Source: Streptomyces seoulensis
GTDB lineage: Bacteria; Actinomycetota; Actinomycetes; Streptomycetales; Streptomycetaceae
Direction: 5' to 3'
DNA length: 64,000 nt
Assembly: GCF_004328625.1 (NCBI RefSeq)
Contig: NZ_CP032229.1
Span: 4,216,001 to 4,280,000, forward strand
The position numbers were made by a program, and so were the translations under genes. Under the pieces are notes generated by a model. It did no database searches. It was not told the origin of the DNA and worked only from the letters and a program-made list of their open reading frames with translations. This document shows, in pieces, positions 18,006 through 27,549 of this stretch; the first letter of the stretch is position 1, and every line of letters begins with the position of its first letter.

Positions 18006-20435
18006 ATGGCTGCTGAGTCGGGTGAGTCCATGGAGTTCACAGTCGTCCTGCCCGTGCTGCCGCTCGACGGCGAGGTCGTGCTGCCCGGCATGGTCGTGCC
18101 GCTGGACCTGAGCGACACCGAGATCCGGGCCGCCGTGGAGGCCGCCCAGGCCGCCGCCCGGTCGGAGTCCGGCAAGCCCAGGGTGCTGCTGGTCCCGCGC
18201 ATCGACGGCACCTACGCGAAGACCGGCGTGCTCGGCACCGTCGAGCAGGTCGGCAGGCTCGCCGACGGCGACCCCGGCGCCCTGGTCAAGGGCCGCCACC
18301 GGGTGCGCATCGGCGCGGGCACCACCGGCCCCGGCGCCGCCCTGTGGGTCGAGGGCACCCGGGTGGAGGAGACCGTGCCCGACCCCCTGCCCGGCCAGGT
18401 CACCGACCTGGTCAAGGAGTACAAGGCGCTGGCCACCACCTGGCTGCGCAAGCGCGGCGCCTGGCAGGTCGTGGACCGCGTCCAGGCCATCGACGACGTC
18501 TCCGCGCTCGCCGACAACTCCGGTTACTCGCCGTTCCTCACCACCGACCAGAAGACCGAGCTGCTGGAGACCACCGACCCGGTGGCCCGGCTGAAGCTCG
18601 CCGCCCAGCAGCTCCGCGACCACCTCGCCGAGCAGGACGTGGCGGAGACCATCGCCAAGGACGTCCAGGAGGGCGTCGACAAGCAGCAGCGCGAGTTCCT
18701 GCTGCGCCGCCAGCTCGAAGCGGTCCGCAAGGAGCTGCGCGAGCTGAAGGGCGACGGCCCGGACGCGGCCGAGGAGTCCGACGACTACCGCGCCCGCGTG
18801 GAGGCCGCCGACCTGCCCGAGCACGTCCGCGAGGCCGCGCTCAAGGAAGTGGAGAAGCTGGAGCGCTCCTCCGACCAGTCGCCCGAGGGCTCCTGGATCC
18901 GCACCTGGCTGGACACCGTCCTGGAGATGCCGTGGAACGAGCGGACCGAGGACGCGTACGACATCCAGGGCGCCAAGGAGATCCTGGACGCCGAGCACGC
19001 GGGCCTCGACGACGTGAAGGCGCGCATCACCGAGTACCTCGCGGTGCGCAAGCGGCGCGGTGAGCGCGGCCTCGGCGTGATCGGCGGACGGCGCGGCGGT
19101 GCGGTGCTGGCGCTGGTAGGGCCTCCCGGCGTCGGAAAGACGAGCCTCGGCGAATCAGTCGCGCACGCGATGGGCCGCAAGTTCGTCCGCGTCGCGCTCG
19201 GCGGTGTCCGGGACGAGGCGGAGATCCGGGGCCACCGGCGCACCTACGTCGGCGCGCTGCCCGGCCGTATCGTCCGCGCGGTCAAGGAGGCCGGGTCGAT
19301 GAACCCGGTCGTGCTGCTCGACGAGATCGACAAGGTCGGCTCGGACTACCGGGGCGACCCGGCCGCCGCCCTGCTCGAAGTGCTGGACCCGGCGCAGAAC
19401 CACACCTTCCGGGACCACTACCTGGAGGTCGAGCTCGACCTGTCCGACGTGGTCTTCCTCGCCACCGCCAACGTGCTGGAGGCGATCCCGGAGGCGCTGG
19501 CCGACCGGATGGAGATCGTCCGCCTCGACGGCTACACCGAGGACGAGAAGGTCGTCATCGCCCGCGACCACCTGCTCCCGCGCCAGCTGGAGCGGGCCGG
19601 TCTCACCGGCGACGAGGTCACGCTGGACGAGGGCGCGCTGCGCAAGCTCGCCGGGGAGTACACCCGTGAGGCGGGCGTGCGCACCCTGGAGCGGACCGTG
19701 GCCCGGCTGCTGCGCAAGGTCGCGGCCCAGCACGAACTGGGCGAGCGGGAACTGCCGTTCACCGTCCGCGAGGAGGACCTGCGCGGCCTGGTCGGGCGCC
19801 CGCACCACGTGCCCGAGTCCGCGCAGGACCCGGCCGAGCGCCGTACCGCCGTACCCGGGGTGGCGACCGGGCTCGCGGTCACCGGCGCCGGCGGCGACGT
19901 GCTCTACGTCGAGGCGTCGCTCGCCGACCCGGAGACGGGCGCGGCGGGGCTGACCCTGACCGGGCAGCTCGGTGACGTGATGAAGGAGTCGGCGCAGATC
20001 GCGCTGAGCTTCCTGCGCAGTCACGGCGCGGAGCTGGAGCTGCCGGTGGCCGACCTGAAGGACCGGGGAGCGCACATCCACTTCCCGGCGGGCGCGGTCC
20101 CCAAGGACGGCCCGAGCGCGGGCGTCACCATGACCACCGCGCTGGCCTCCCTGCTCTCCGGCCGGCTGGTCCGCACGGACGTGGCGATGACCGGTGAGGT
20201 CTCGCTGACCGGGCGGGTGCTGCCGATCGGCGGGGTGAAGCAGAAGCTGCTCGCCGCGCACCGCGCCGGGGTGACCACCGTGATCATCCCCAAGCGCAAC
20301 GAGGCCGACCTGGACGACGTCCCGGCCGAGGTGCTGGAGAAGCTCGACGTGCACGCGGTGACCGACGTGCGCCAGGTGCTGGAGCTGGCCCTCGCGCCCG
20401 CCGCCACCGTGGCGCAGGCGCCGGTCGCGGCCTGA
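18006..20435 (+). CDS. lon: ATP-dependent protease La (Lon)
   Basis: An 809-residue cytosolic AAA+ protease that degrades misfolded and regulatory proteins. The N-terminal substrate-binding domain spans ~10-210 (VVLPVLPLDGEVVLPGMVVPL), then a coiled-coil region (~215-330), the AAA+ module with Walker A GPPGVGKT (372-379) and Walker B VVLLDEIDK, and the C-terminal Ser-Lys protease domain with PKDGPSAGV (Ser704) and GGVKQK (Lys747). ATG 18006 has GAAGGGGA upstream. The HspR-type site just upstream predicts heat-shock induction. Monocistronic, ending at a hairpin terminator. The N-terminal domain is somewhat divergent, as in other actinobacterial Lon. Confidence 0.97.
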   Translation: MAAESGESMEFTVVLPVLPLDGEVVLPGMVVPLDLSDTEIRAAVEAAQAAARSESGKPRVLLVPRIDGTYAKTGVLGTVEQVGRLADGDPGALVKGRHRVRIGAGTTGPGAALWVEGTRVEETVPDPLPGQVTDLVKEYKALATTWLRKRGAWQVVDRVQAIDDVSALADNSGYSPFLTTDQKTELLETTDPVARLKLAAQQLRDHLAEQDVAETIAKDVQEGVDKQQREFLLRRQLEAVRKELRELKGDGPDAAEESDDYRARVEAADLPEHVREAALKEVEKLERSSDQSPEGSWIRTWLDTVLEMPWNERTEDAYDIQGAKEILDAEHAGLDDVKARITEYLAVRKRRGERGLGVIGGRRGGAVLALVGPPGVGKTSLGESVAHAMGRKFVRVALGGVRDEAEIRGHRRTYVGALPGRIVRAVKEAGSMNPVVLLDEIDKVGSDYRGDPAAALLEVLDPAQNHTFRDHYLEVELDLSDVVFLATANVLEAIPEALADRMEIVRLDGYTEDEKVVIARDHLLPRQLERAGLTGDEVTLDEGALRKLAGEYTREAGVRTLERTVARLLRKVAAQHELGERELPFTVREEDLRGLVGRPHHVPESAQDPAERRTAVPGVATGLAVTGAGGDVLYVEASLADPETGAAGLTLTGQLGDVMKESAQIALSFLRSHGAELELPVADLKDRGAHIHFPAGAVPKDGPSAGVTMTTALASLLSGRLVRTDVAMTGEVSLTGRVLPIGGVKQKLLAAHRAGVTTVIIPKRNEADLDDVPAEVLEKLDVHAVTDVRQVLELALAPAATVAQAPVAA

Positions 20436-20443
20436 GCACGGCG

Positions 20444-20482
20444 AAGGCCCGAGTCCCCTCCCTGCGAGGGGGCTCGGGCCTT
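20444..20482. terminator. Bidirectional terminator between lon and the lysozyme gene
   Basis: AAGGCCCGAGTCCCCTC (20444-20460) pairs with GAGGGGGCTCGGGCCTT (20466-20482), 17 pairs counting one T-G wobble, loop of 5. Convergent genes on both sides. Confidence 0.85.
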
Positions 20483-20492
20483 TCGCGCGTCC

Positions 20493-21320
20493 TTATCCGT
20501 TGGCCAGCGCCTGCACCCGGTCCAGGGCGCCGTTGAACTTGTCGTGGTCGCCGACCGTCGGGCCGGAGGAGGTGTACTGCCACATCGTCTGCACGCCCCA
20601 GCCGGCGGGCAGGGTGCCCGGCGCGGTGGCGTACCGGGCGATCCACAGCGGGTAGGTGGCGCCGAAGGCGGCGGTGTTGCCCGTGCACTGGGTCCACCAG
20701 CTCGTCGCCGTGTAGATCACCGCGTCCCGGCCGGTGCGCGCCCGGTAGGTGTTCAGGAAGTCCGCGATCCAGTTGGTCATCGCGGCCCCGGCCATGCCGT
20801 AGCAGGCGTCGCCGTACGGGTTCCACTCGATGTCCAGCACGCCGGGCAGCGTCCGCCCGTCCCGCGACCAGCCGCCGCCGTGGTCCACGAAGTAGTTGGC
20901 CTGCGCCGCACCACTCGTGGTGTCCGGGGTGGCGAAGTGGTACGCGCCCCGGATCATGCCCACGTTGTACGAGCCGTTGTACTGCTGGGCGAAGGACGGG
21001 TTGGTGTAGTACGTCCCCTCGGTGGCCTTGGTGTAGGCCCAGCGGACCCCGCTGTTCCACAGGGTGGCCCAGTCGACGTTGCCCTGGTGGCCGGAGACGT
21101 CGACGCCCTCGGTCTGGGCGGCCCGGGTGCCGGCCGGGGTGCCGGAGCGGCCGTCGTGGGAGAGGACGCCCATGCCTAGGTAGGCGTCGCCGCGGTGGGG
21201 CGCGGCCTGGGCGGGAGCGGCGAAGAGGACACCGAGGACGAGGCTGAGCGCGCCGAGCAGGGCCGTGACCAGGACGGCGGACGTGCGCGGGCGGGCGGGA
21301 CCGGGTCTGTGCACGGGCAT
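20493..21320 (-). CDS. Secreted GH25 lysozyme (N,O-diacetylmuramidase)
   Basis: A 275-residue secreted protein. A signal peptide is evident: basic start, hydrophobic core ~14-34 (VLVTALLGALSLVLGVLF), and AQA cleavage signal near residue 40. The mature part is a glycoside hydrolase family 25 domain with EGVDVSGHQGNVDW, RWAYTKATEGT, GAYHFA and the catalytic pair in GVLDIEWNPYG. Such Chalaropsis-type lysozymes cut peptidoglycan. Streptomyces uses them against its own or other bacteria's walls. It is divergent from a MarR regulator, which may control it. Confidence 0.93.
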   Translation of the reverse strand: MPVHRPGPARPRTSAVLVTALLGALSLVLGVLFAAPAQAAPHRGDAYLGMGVLSHDGRSGTPAGTRAAQTEGVDVSGHQGNVDWATLWNSGVRWAYTKATEGTYYTNPSFAQQYNGSYNVGMIRGAYHFATPDTTSGAAQANYFVDHGGGWSRDGRTLPGVLDIEWNPYGDACYGMAGAAMTNWIADFLNTYRARTGRDAVIYTATSWWTQCTGNTAAFGATYPLWIARYATAPGTLPAGWGVQTMWQYTSSGPTVGDHDKFNGALDRVQALANG

Positions 21321-21407
21321 GGCGTGGCCTTTCGGGACGAGGTGGGGGACCGGAAATGACCGACGAGCCTGTTGCGCCGGGCCGCCGCGAGGGGCCCGCC
21401 CAAAAAG

Positions 21408-21419
21408 CTACGCACGTAG
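21408..21419. promoter_or_regulatory. Short palindrome between the lysozyme and MarR genes
   Basis: CTACG-CA-CGTAG is a perfect 5-bp dyad in the 225-base divergent gap. A partial repeat, CTACGCCTGCG, begins ~50 bases further right. MarR proteins usually bind short palindromes in their own divergent promoter, so this is a candidate operator; the palindrome is too short to be sure. Confidence 0.35.
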
Positions 21420-21545
21420 ATGCGGGGGTGGGAAGGGGGTCCGGATGCCGCCGTTGGTCTACGCCTGCGAAATACTGGCGGAGCTGCGGCGATGACGGGG
21501 TCCGGCAGAAAATTTCAGACGGCGAAACCGGGCAGGGGTACTGAG

Positions 21546-22037
21546 GTGCACGAGGACGGGAACAACGGTACGGGCGCGGGCACCGCACCCGTGGCGCCGC
21601 GCTGTGTCGACCAGGAATTCCTGGCGCTGGAGCGTGAACTGACGGTGCTGCTGCGCCGGGCGCGCGCCAACCAGGGGGAGATGGCCCGCGAGGTCCACCC
21701 CGACCTGGAACCGGCCGCGTACGGGCTGCTGATCCGGCTCGACGAGCAGGGCGCCCAGCGGGCCACCGACCTGGCCGCCTACATCGGCGTCGGCAAGGCC
21801 ACCATGTCCCGCCAGCTGCGCGCCCTGGAGGACCTCGGCCTGATCGCCCGCGAGCCCGATCCGGCCGACGGCCGCGCCTGGCTGGTCACCCTCACCGACG
21901 AGGGCCGGGGCCGGGTGGGCCAGGTCAGAGAGGCCCGCCGCGCCCGCTACGTCAGCCAGCTCGCCCACTGGGACCGCCGCGAGGTCGCCGAACTGGCGCG
22001 GCTGCTGCACGAGTTGAACGGCATCGCGGAGAAGTAG
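21546..22037 (+). CDS. MarR-family transcriptional regulator
   Basis: A 163-residue winged-helix regulator. The recognition region ATDLAAYIGVGKATMSRQLRALEDLGL and wing REPDPADGRAWLVTLTDEG are characteristic of MarR. GTG 21546 is preceded by AGGGG; an in-frame ATG at 21492 with GGAG would add 18 residues and cannot be excluded. It is divergent from the GH25 lysozyme gene and ends 21 bases before the convergent PP2C gene. No ligand can be told from the sequence. Confidence 0.88.
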   Translation: MHEDGNNGTGAGTAPVAPRCVDQEFLALERELTVLLRRARANQGEMAREVHPDLEPAAYGLLIRLDEQGAQRATDLAAYIGVGKATMSRQLRALEDLGLIAREPDPADGRAWLVTLTDEGRGRVGQVREARRARYVSQLAHWDRREVAELARLLHELNGIAEK

Positions 22038-22057
22038 CCGACGCGGACGCGCGGGCC

Positions 22058-22846
22058 TCACAGCTCCACGTGGACGGCCGTGGCGTCGTCGTGCGTCTTG
22101 CTGCGGCCCAGGAACGTCCGCTCCTCGCGGTCGGCCAGCTCCAGCTCCCGCACCCGGTCCACCAGCGCCCGGGTGCCCTCCTTGGCGACCAGGTCGAACA
22201 GGGCCGTCCAGTCGCCCTCGTGGAACTTCTCCGTCCAGCGGGCCGCGCCGTCGGTCAGCGCGACCAGCGAGCGCACCCCGGCGCGCGGCACCGAGCCGGT
22301 GACCGCGTACCGGACCACCTCGGGGTCGGCGGCGGCCGTGAAGAAGCCGCCCTCCTTGTTGCGCAGCTCGGCGTCGACCCGTTCCGCGCTCGCCAGCGCC
22401 CCGCGCGGCAGCCGGGCCAGCCGGTCGTCCAGCACCGGGGTCACCGTGCCGTCCGGGGCGCGCAGCAGCAGCGCGGAGTCCGAGAGCACCAGGTACTCGA
22501 CCGCCTCTTCCGACCAGCGGACCAGCATCACCGTCGCCTGGGGCGTACGCGGGTGAGAAAGGTCACAGGTGGTCAGATGGGCCTTCGATGTTTGGCTGAT
22601 CGCCCGGCCGAGAATCTCCGTCAGCGTCAGATCTCGGTGGGAAACGGTCAGTTCGGTCAGCGCGCCGCCCAGCCGGGCGGTGAACCAGGGCACCGGGTGC
22701 GAGCAGCCCGGCGTGTACGGGGGCGGTGTCACCCCGTCCAGCAAGATCACGCAACCGCCCTGACCGCAGGCGGGTAGTCCGACCCCCGCGAAGTCCTCGT
22801 TGGGCCGGCCGGCGGTGCCGGGTTCCGAGACGAGATCAGTACGCAC
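22058..22846 (-). CDS. PP2C-like protein phosphatase domain protein
   Basis: A 262-residue single-domain protein. PP2C metal-site signatures are visible in order: RPNEDFAGV, CVILLDGVTPP, SLVALTDGAARW and HDDATAVHVEL, so the Asp residues that hold Mn/Mg are largely present. It lacks a membrane segment or sensor domain. The start is taken at GTG 22846 (VRTDLVSEPG); the reading frame continues 40 residues upstream but with non-conserved, low-quality sequence. PP2C enzymes remove phosphate from Ser/Thr or from anti-sigma antagonists. The substrate here is unknown. Confidence 0.72.
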   Translation of the reverse strand: MRTDLVSEPGTAGRPNEDFAGVGLPACGQGGCVILLDGVTPPPYTPGCSHPVPWFTARLGGALTELTVSHRDLTLTEILGRAISQTSKAHLTTCDLSHPRTPQATVMLVRWSEEAVEYLVLSDSALLLRAPDGTVTPVLDDRLARLPRGALASAERVDAELRNKEGGFFTAAADPEVVRYAVTGSVPRAGVRSLVALTDGAARWTEKFHEGDWTALFDLVAKEGTRALVDRVRELELADREERTFLGRSKTHDDATAVHVEL

Positions 22847-23227
22847 CCCGCCAGTCTGCACGAAGCCTTCACGAGGCGGGGCAATGGCCGGAGCGCGCAC
22901 CCGGATCGACGGGACCGCCCAGCTCGGACGCCGGAATTGGCGGCAATTGGCATGGTCCGGGAACACGTGGCGGCGAATACTGCCAAAGCCTTCCCCCCGC
23001 GTCCAACCGGCCCGCCGTGCCGGGGTGTCCGGCGGGCCGTCGCGACTTGCCCGCCAACTCCCCTCCGATGTTCACTCCTTCGGGTGGCGGGTCAGGTGAT
23101 GCGCGGCCACTGCCCACCGGCGCTGGGAGGGTCGGGAACCACGTACCGGGTGTACGCACCACTTGGCACCGAGACGACGGGGCGCCGCCCGGCCCTTCCG
23201 TAGACGAGTTCAGGATTGCGAGCACCG
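22847..23227. other. Divergent gap between the PP2C-like gene and the conservon
   Basis: 381 bases without a supported gene. It must hold two divergent promoters. It is slightly less GC-rich than the neighbouring coding sequence in places (GGAATTGGCGGCAATTGGCA near 22932-22951 contains a duplicated GGCAATTGG-like unit). No confident -10/-35 or operator was recognised. Confidence 0.4.
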
Positions 23228-25966
23228 GTGCAGAAGAAGCGGCCTCGGCGCACAGGCAGGCAGACGGCCCCTCAGGGGACCGCCGAGCAGAACCCCGTGG
23301 GCGCTGGACGCCCCACCCATGTGCGCAACCGGCTGATCGTCGCTGTGGCCGTGGTGGCCGCCGCCATAGCCGCGGCAGGCGCTCCCGCCCTGCTCACCGC
23401 CTCCGGGGACCTCCATGAGTCCCAGAAGCTGGTGACGCTGGCGGACGAGACGCAGGACGCCCTCGCGCTCGCCCACTCACTGGCCGACGAGCGCGACGAG
23501 GTCACCTCCTACGTCGCCGCCGGACGCCCCAGGACCAAGGCGCCCTCCGAGCAGCGCGGCACCCGCGTCGACCGCCAGGTCGAGGACCTGCGCGCGGACA
23601 CCGACCTGCCGTCCCGGCTGCGCACCGCGCTGGACGGCATCGCCACCGTCCGCCGCGCCGCCCTGACCGGCAAGACCGACGCGCTCAGCACCCACCAGGC
23701 GTACTCGGCCACCATCACCGAGCTGCACCGGCTCGCCGAGGAGCTGGCCGACCGCACGCCCCCGCGCGCCGGCTCCGGCGCCTACGCGCTGGCCGGGCTG
23801 GACACCGCCGTCCAGCAGTCCGCCACCGCGCGCGGCCTGCTGCTGGCCGCGCTGAGCGTGCCCTCCACCCCCAGCACCTCGATCAGCCCGGTCACCGGCC
23901 TGCCCGTCACCACCAACGGCAGCTCCGAGGCGGACACCAAGCGCCGCGACGCGCTCACCACCGCCGCCCAGCGCGCCCGGCTGCGGGCCGACGCCGGCCT
24001 CGCCACCTTCCGCGAGACCGCCCCCAAGGACGCCGTCACCTCCTACGACTCCACGGTCACCGGCCCCGAGGTCAACTCCGCCGACAAGTACCTGGACTTC
24101 CTCACCGCCCAGCCCACCTTCGGCGACCGGCAGCTCGCCGTCAGCGCCAAGAAGCTGGACGCCGCGCTCTCCGCCCGCGTCGACCTGATGCGCGGCGCCG
24201 AGTCCGCCCTGTACGAGCGGCAGGGGCAGAACCTCGCCTCCCTGCGGGACGACGACGTCACCGGCCTGGAGATCCGCATCGCGGCGCTCGGCGCCCTGAT
24301 GCTCCTCGCTGTCGGTGTCGCCACCGCCATGGCCCGCACCCTGACCCGCCCGCTCTCCGTGCTGCGCCGGGGCTCGGCCCGCCTGGCCGGCGCCGAGGAC
24401 CCCGCCGGGCAGGAGCCGATCGCCTTCACCGGGCGCAACGACGAGTTCGCCCAGGTCGTCCGCTCCGTGAACGCCCTGCACGCGCACGCCGTCGCCCTGC
24501 ACGAGCGGGTCGCCACCCTGGAGTCCGACCGCAAGCACCTGGTCGGCCAGCGCCAGAAGATGGCCGACGCCCGCGAGGAGCTGCGCGCCGAGCTCAGCGA
24601 CTCCAGCGCCCAGCTGGAGCGGCTGCGGGAGAGCATCGGCGGCACCTTCGTCAACCTCGCGCTGCGCACCCTCGGCCTGGTCGAGCGCCAGCTCTCCGTC
24701 ATCGAGGGGCTGGAGGAGCGCGAGCAGGACCCGGAGCGCCTGGCCACCCTGTTCAAGCTGGACCACTTCGCCACCGTGATGCGGCGCCACAGCGAGAACC
24801 TCCTGGTCCTCTCCGGCACCGAGCACATCCAGCCCGCGCACGGCCCGGTCCCGCTGGTCGACGTGGTCCGCGCGGCCGTCAGCGAGATCGAGCGGTACGA
24901 GCGCGTCCGGATCGCCGCGCTGCCCCCGCACGCCCATGTGGCCGGCTTCGCCGCCGACGACCTCTCCCACCTGCTGGCCGAACTGATGGAGAACGCCAGC
25001 TCGTTCTCCCCGCCCGACCTGCCCGTGGAGGTCTCCGCCTGGCTGCTGGAGTCCGGCGAGGTCATGCTGTCGGTGCAGGACGAGGGCATCGGCATGGCCG
25101 CCGAGCGCATGGAGCGGCTCAACGGCCGCCTCACCGACTTCGACCCCGAGTCGCCGTACGAGCAGGAGGGCGAGGACGGTCTCGGCCTCGGCCTGTACGT
25201 CGTCGCCCGGCTCGCCCACCGGCACGGCATCCGGGTGCAGCTGCGCGAGCAGAAGCAGGGCGGGGTCGCGGCCGTGGTCGTGCTCCCGCAGTCGCTGCTC
25301 GCGGAGACCCCGGCCGGTGCGGTCCCGCACCACGCCACCCGTACCGACGCCACGCAGAGCTTCTCGCTGCCCGGCGCCGACGCCGAGGCCAACTCCAACG
25401 TGCTGCGCGGCCGTCCCAAGGGCGCCGACCCGCTGGTGGCCCTCGCCGAGAAGGCCGTGGCGGACAGCGAGAGCGCCGAGAAGGCCGCCCCCGCCGACGC
25501 GGTGATCCCGCGTCAGGCCACCCGTGAACTGCCGCCCGAGCCGGCGCCCGCCGCGCCGCCGGCCCCCGAGACCACGATGGAGCTGCTGCTCCCGCCGGCC
25601 GCCCCCGCCGACGGGAACACGGCCGCCACCCCTGAGGCCGTCACTCCCGAGCCCGCCGCCCCTCTCCCCGCCGAGGCCACGCACGACCGCGCCCCGGACG
25701 AGACGGAGGAGAAGCTGACGAGCAAGGGCCTGCCCAAGCGCACCCCGAGGATCACCGCGCCCGAGGCCCCGGTCCGCCCGCGCGCCACCGGTGTCGACGC
25801 CGAGGCCCTGCGCCGCAGGCTCGGCGGCTTCCGCCAGGGCGCACAGGCCGGGTACCGCGACGTCGAGGCGGAGATCGCCCAGCACACCGCGCAGAACCAG
25901 CGGCCCGCCACCAGCGCGAACGCCGAAGAGTCCACGGGGGGACACGCCGAGGAGGCAAGCAGTTGA
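23228..25966 (+). CDS. cvnA: Conservon histidine-kinase-like membrane protein (CvnA)
   Basis: A 912-residue sensor of a Streptomyces conservon. A TM segment at ~33-58 (LIVAVAVVAAAIAAAGAPALL) and another at ~355-375 frame a large extracytoplasmic helical sensor region resembling the nitrate/nitrite-sensing NIT domain. A HAMP-like linker, a dimerisation helix, and an ATPase domain with ELMENASSFSPP, DEGIGMAAERM and EDGLGLGLYVVARLAHRHG follow. The C-terminal ~230 residues are Pro/Ala-rich and disordered. In characterised conservons CvnA binds CvnB/CvnD at the membrane like a eukaryotic GPCR complex. Start choice is GTG 23228; TTG 23216 is also possible. Confidence 0.92.
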   Translation: MQKKRPRRTGRQTAPQGTAEQNPVGAGRPTHVRNRLIVAVAVVAAAIAAAGAPALLTASGDLHESQKLVTLADETQDALALAHSLADERDEVTSYVAAGRPRTKAPSEQRGTRVDRQVEDLRADTDLPSRLRTALDGIATVRRAALTGKTDALSTHQAYSATITELHRLAEELADRTPPRAGSGAYALAGLDTAVQQSATARGLLLAALSVPSTPSTSISPVTGLPVTTNGSSEADTKRRDALTTAAQRARLRADAGLATFRETAPKDAVTSYDSTVTGPEVNSADKYLDFLTAQPTFGDRQLAVSAKKLDAALSARVDLMRGAESALYERQGQNLASLRDDDVTGLEIRIAALGALMLLAVGVATAMARTLTRPLSVLRRGSARLAGAEDPAGQEPIAFTGRNDEFAQVVRSVNALHAHAVALHERVATLESDRKHLVGQRQKMADAREELRAELSDSSAQLERLRESIGGTFVNLALRTLGLVERQLSVIEGLEEREQDPERLATLFKLDHFATVMRRHSENLLVLSGTEHIQPAHGPVPLVDVVRAAVSEIERYERVRIAALPPHAHVAGFAADDLSHLLAELMENASSFSPPDLPVEVSAWLLESGEVMLSVQDEGIGMAAERMERLNGRLTDFDPESPYEQEGEDGLGLGLYVVARLAHRHGIRVQLREQKQGGVAAVVVLPQSLLAETPAGAVPHHATRTDATQSFSLPGADAEANSNVLRGRPKGADPLVALAEKAVADSESAEKAAPADAVIPRQATRELPPEPAPAAPPAPETTMELLLPPAAPADGNTAATPEAVTPEPAAPLPAEATHDRAPDETEEKLTSKGLPKRTPRITAPEAPVRPRATGVDAEALRRRLGGFRQGAQAGYRDVEAEIAQHTAQNQRPATSANAEESTGGHAEEASS

Positions 25967-26463
25967 CCACGCCCAGTACCTACGGACTGAGCAGTGAAGC
26001 CCGCAACCTGCATTGGCTGCTGACCAACCTGGTCGAGGAAGTACCCGGTATCCAGTCGGTCGCGGTCGTCTCCTCCGACGGCCTGCTCCTGCTGTCGTCC
26101 GACCCGCACCGCGCCGAGGCGGACCGGCAGAACCGGCCGGTCACGAAGGGCCCCCGCGGCTCGGCCGCCGACCTCGCCACCATCGTCTCCGGCATCGGCA
26201 GTCTCACCGTGGGCGCCGCCAAGCTGATGGACTTCGGCTCGGTCAAGCACACCATGGTCGCCATGGACGAGGGCAGCCTCTTCGTCATGTCGATCAGCGA
26301 CGGCTCGCTGCTCGGCGTGCACGGCTCCGCCGAGTGCGACATGAGTGTGATCTCGTACCACATGGCGCTCTTCGTCGGCCGGGCCGGGCATGTGCTCACC
26401 CCGGAACTCCGCAGCGAGCTGCGGAAATCCATGGAGTCCGAACCGAGCGGGAGCGTCCGATGA
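25963..26463 (+). CDS. cvnB: Roadblock/LC7-domain protein (CvnB)
   Basis: A 166-residue roadblock/LC7 protein that probably regulates the GTPase CvnD. The fold is seen in LLTNLVEEVPGIQSVAVVSSDGLLLLSSD and HTMVAMDEGSLFVMSISDGS. It starts at TTG 25963, overlapping the cvnA stop (TTGA) with GAGGAGG upstream, so it is translationally coupled. The MglB-like proteins act as GAP/co-GAP for small GTPases; by analogy this is its role here. The C-terminal 20 residues are charged and variable. Confidence 0.93.
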   Translation: MTTPSTYGLSSEARNLHWLLTNLVEEVPGIQSVAVVSSDGLLLLSSDPHRAEADRQNRPVTKGPRGSAADLATIVSGIGSLTVGAAKLMDFGSVKHTMVAMDEGSLFVMSISDGSLLGVHGSAECDMSVISYHMALFVGRAGHVLTPELRSELRKSMESEPSGSVR

Positions 26464-26882
26464 GCGCCATCGCCAAGAAGACGCAGCTCCCCACGCGCGG
26501 CGGCGACCGCAAGGCCGCCCGGGTGCGCCCCTACTCGCTCACCGGCGGCCGCACCCGCTTCGGCCACGTCCTCCTGGTGGAGACGTTCGTGGCCAGCACC
26601 GCGGCGCTGGACGCCCCGGAGGAGCGCAAGGAACTGGCGAACGGCACCGCTCCGCGCGTGATGCCGGAGATGGTCGCCATCGTCGAACTGTGCCGCCGTA
26701 TGCGCACGGTGGCCGAGATCGCCGCGCTGCTGAGAATGCCGCTCGGCGTGGTCCGGGTGCTCCTGAGCGACCTCGCGGACCAGGGAAAGATCCGTGTTTA
26801 CGGCACCGGGACCGGTCACGGCACCGGCCGTCCGGACCGCGCGCTGCTGGAAAGGGTGCTGAGTGGACTCCGCCGTCTCTGA
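26460..26882 (+). CDS. cvnC: DUF742 protein (CvnC)
   Basis: A 140-residue protein with the DUF742 pattern VRPYSLTGGRTR near the start and a winged-helix-like C-terminal half (MVAIVELCRRMRTVAEIAALL, then VRVLLSDLADQGKI). ATG 26460 overlaps the cvnB stop (ATGA). CvnC is a fixed partner in conservons; its biochemical role is not settled. An unusual segment, ATGTGHGTGRPDRA-like, lies near the end, and an insertion ASTAALDAPEERKELANGTAP is seen between the two halves. Confidence 0.9.
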   Translation: MSAIAKKTQLPTRGGDRKAARVRPYSLTGGRTRFGHVLLVETFVASTAALDAPEERKELANGTAPRVMPEMVAIVELCRRMRTVAEIAALLRMPLGVVRVLLSDLADQGKIRVYGTGTGHGTGRPDRALLERVLSGLRRL

Positions 26883-27519
26883 CGCGACCGCCCCCGTCGG
26901 GAACGCTCCCCTCGTCGACGGCCTGGCCGAGCCTGTCGAGGAACTGAAGTCCTGGCAGCAGGACCGCAGCCGGGCACCCGTCGCCACGAAGATCGTGGTG
27001 GCGGGCGGCTTCGGCGTCGGCAAGACCACCCTGGTCACCGCGGTCTCGGAGATCACCCCGCTCCAGACCGAGGCGCTGATGACCCAGGCGAGCGAGGAGA
27101 CCGACGACCTCACCGCCACGCCGGGCAAGACCTCCACGACCGTGGCCATGGACTTCGGCCGCATCACGCTCGACGACGACCTGGTGCTCTACCTGTTCGG
27201 CACACCGGGCCAGCAGCGGTTCTGGTTCATGTGGGACGACCTGGTGCGCGGCGCGATAGGCGCCGTGGTGCTGGCCGACACCCGCCGGCTCAAGGACTGC
27301 TTCCCGGCGCTGGACTACTTCGAGAGCTGCGGCCTGCCCTACGTCGTCGCGGTCAACCACTTCGACGGCAGCGAGATGTTCGGGCCGGAGGACGTGCGGG
27401 AGGCACTGACCATACCGGCGCACATCCCTGTCATGATCATGGATGCGCGGCGCCGGATCTCAGCGATCGAGACCCTCCTGGCCCTGGTGGGCCACGCGCT
27501 CGACGTAACCCCCGAGTAG
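26863..27519 (+). CDS. cvnD: Conservon GTPase (CvnD)
   Basis: A 218-residue Ras-like small GTPase. G1 is GGFGVGKT (48-55), the switch region is ETDDLTATPGKTSTTVAMDFG, G3 is FGTPGQQRF, and G4 is NHFD instead of NKxD, as is usual in this MglA-related bacterial group. The GTG start lies 20 bases inside cvnC, so expression is coupled. It is expected to associate with the CvnA-B-C complex at the membrane and release or act when charged with GTP. Confidence 0.93.
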   Translation: MDSAVSDATAPVGNAPLVDGLAEPVEELKSWQQDRSRAPVATKIVVAGGFGVGKTTLVTAVSEITPLQTEALMTQASEETDDLTATPGKTSTTVAMDFGRITLDDDLVLYLFGTPGQQRFWFMWDDLVRGAIGAVVLADTRRLKDCFPALDYFESCGLPYVVAVNHFDGSEMFGPEDVREALTIPAHIPVMIMDARRRISAIETLLALVGHALDVTPE

Positions 27520-27549
27520 CCCGAAGCCCCCCGTAGGAGACACCCCCGC

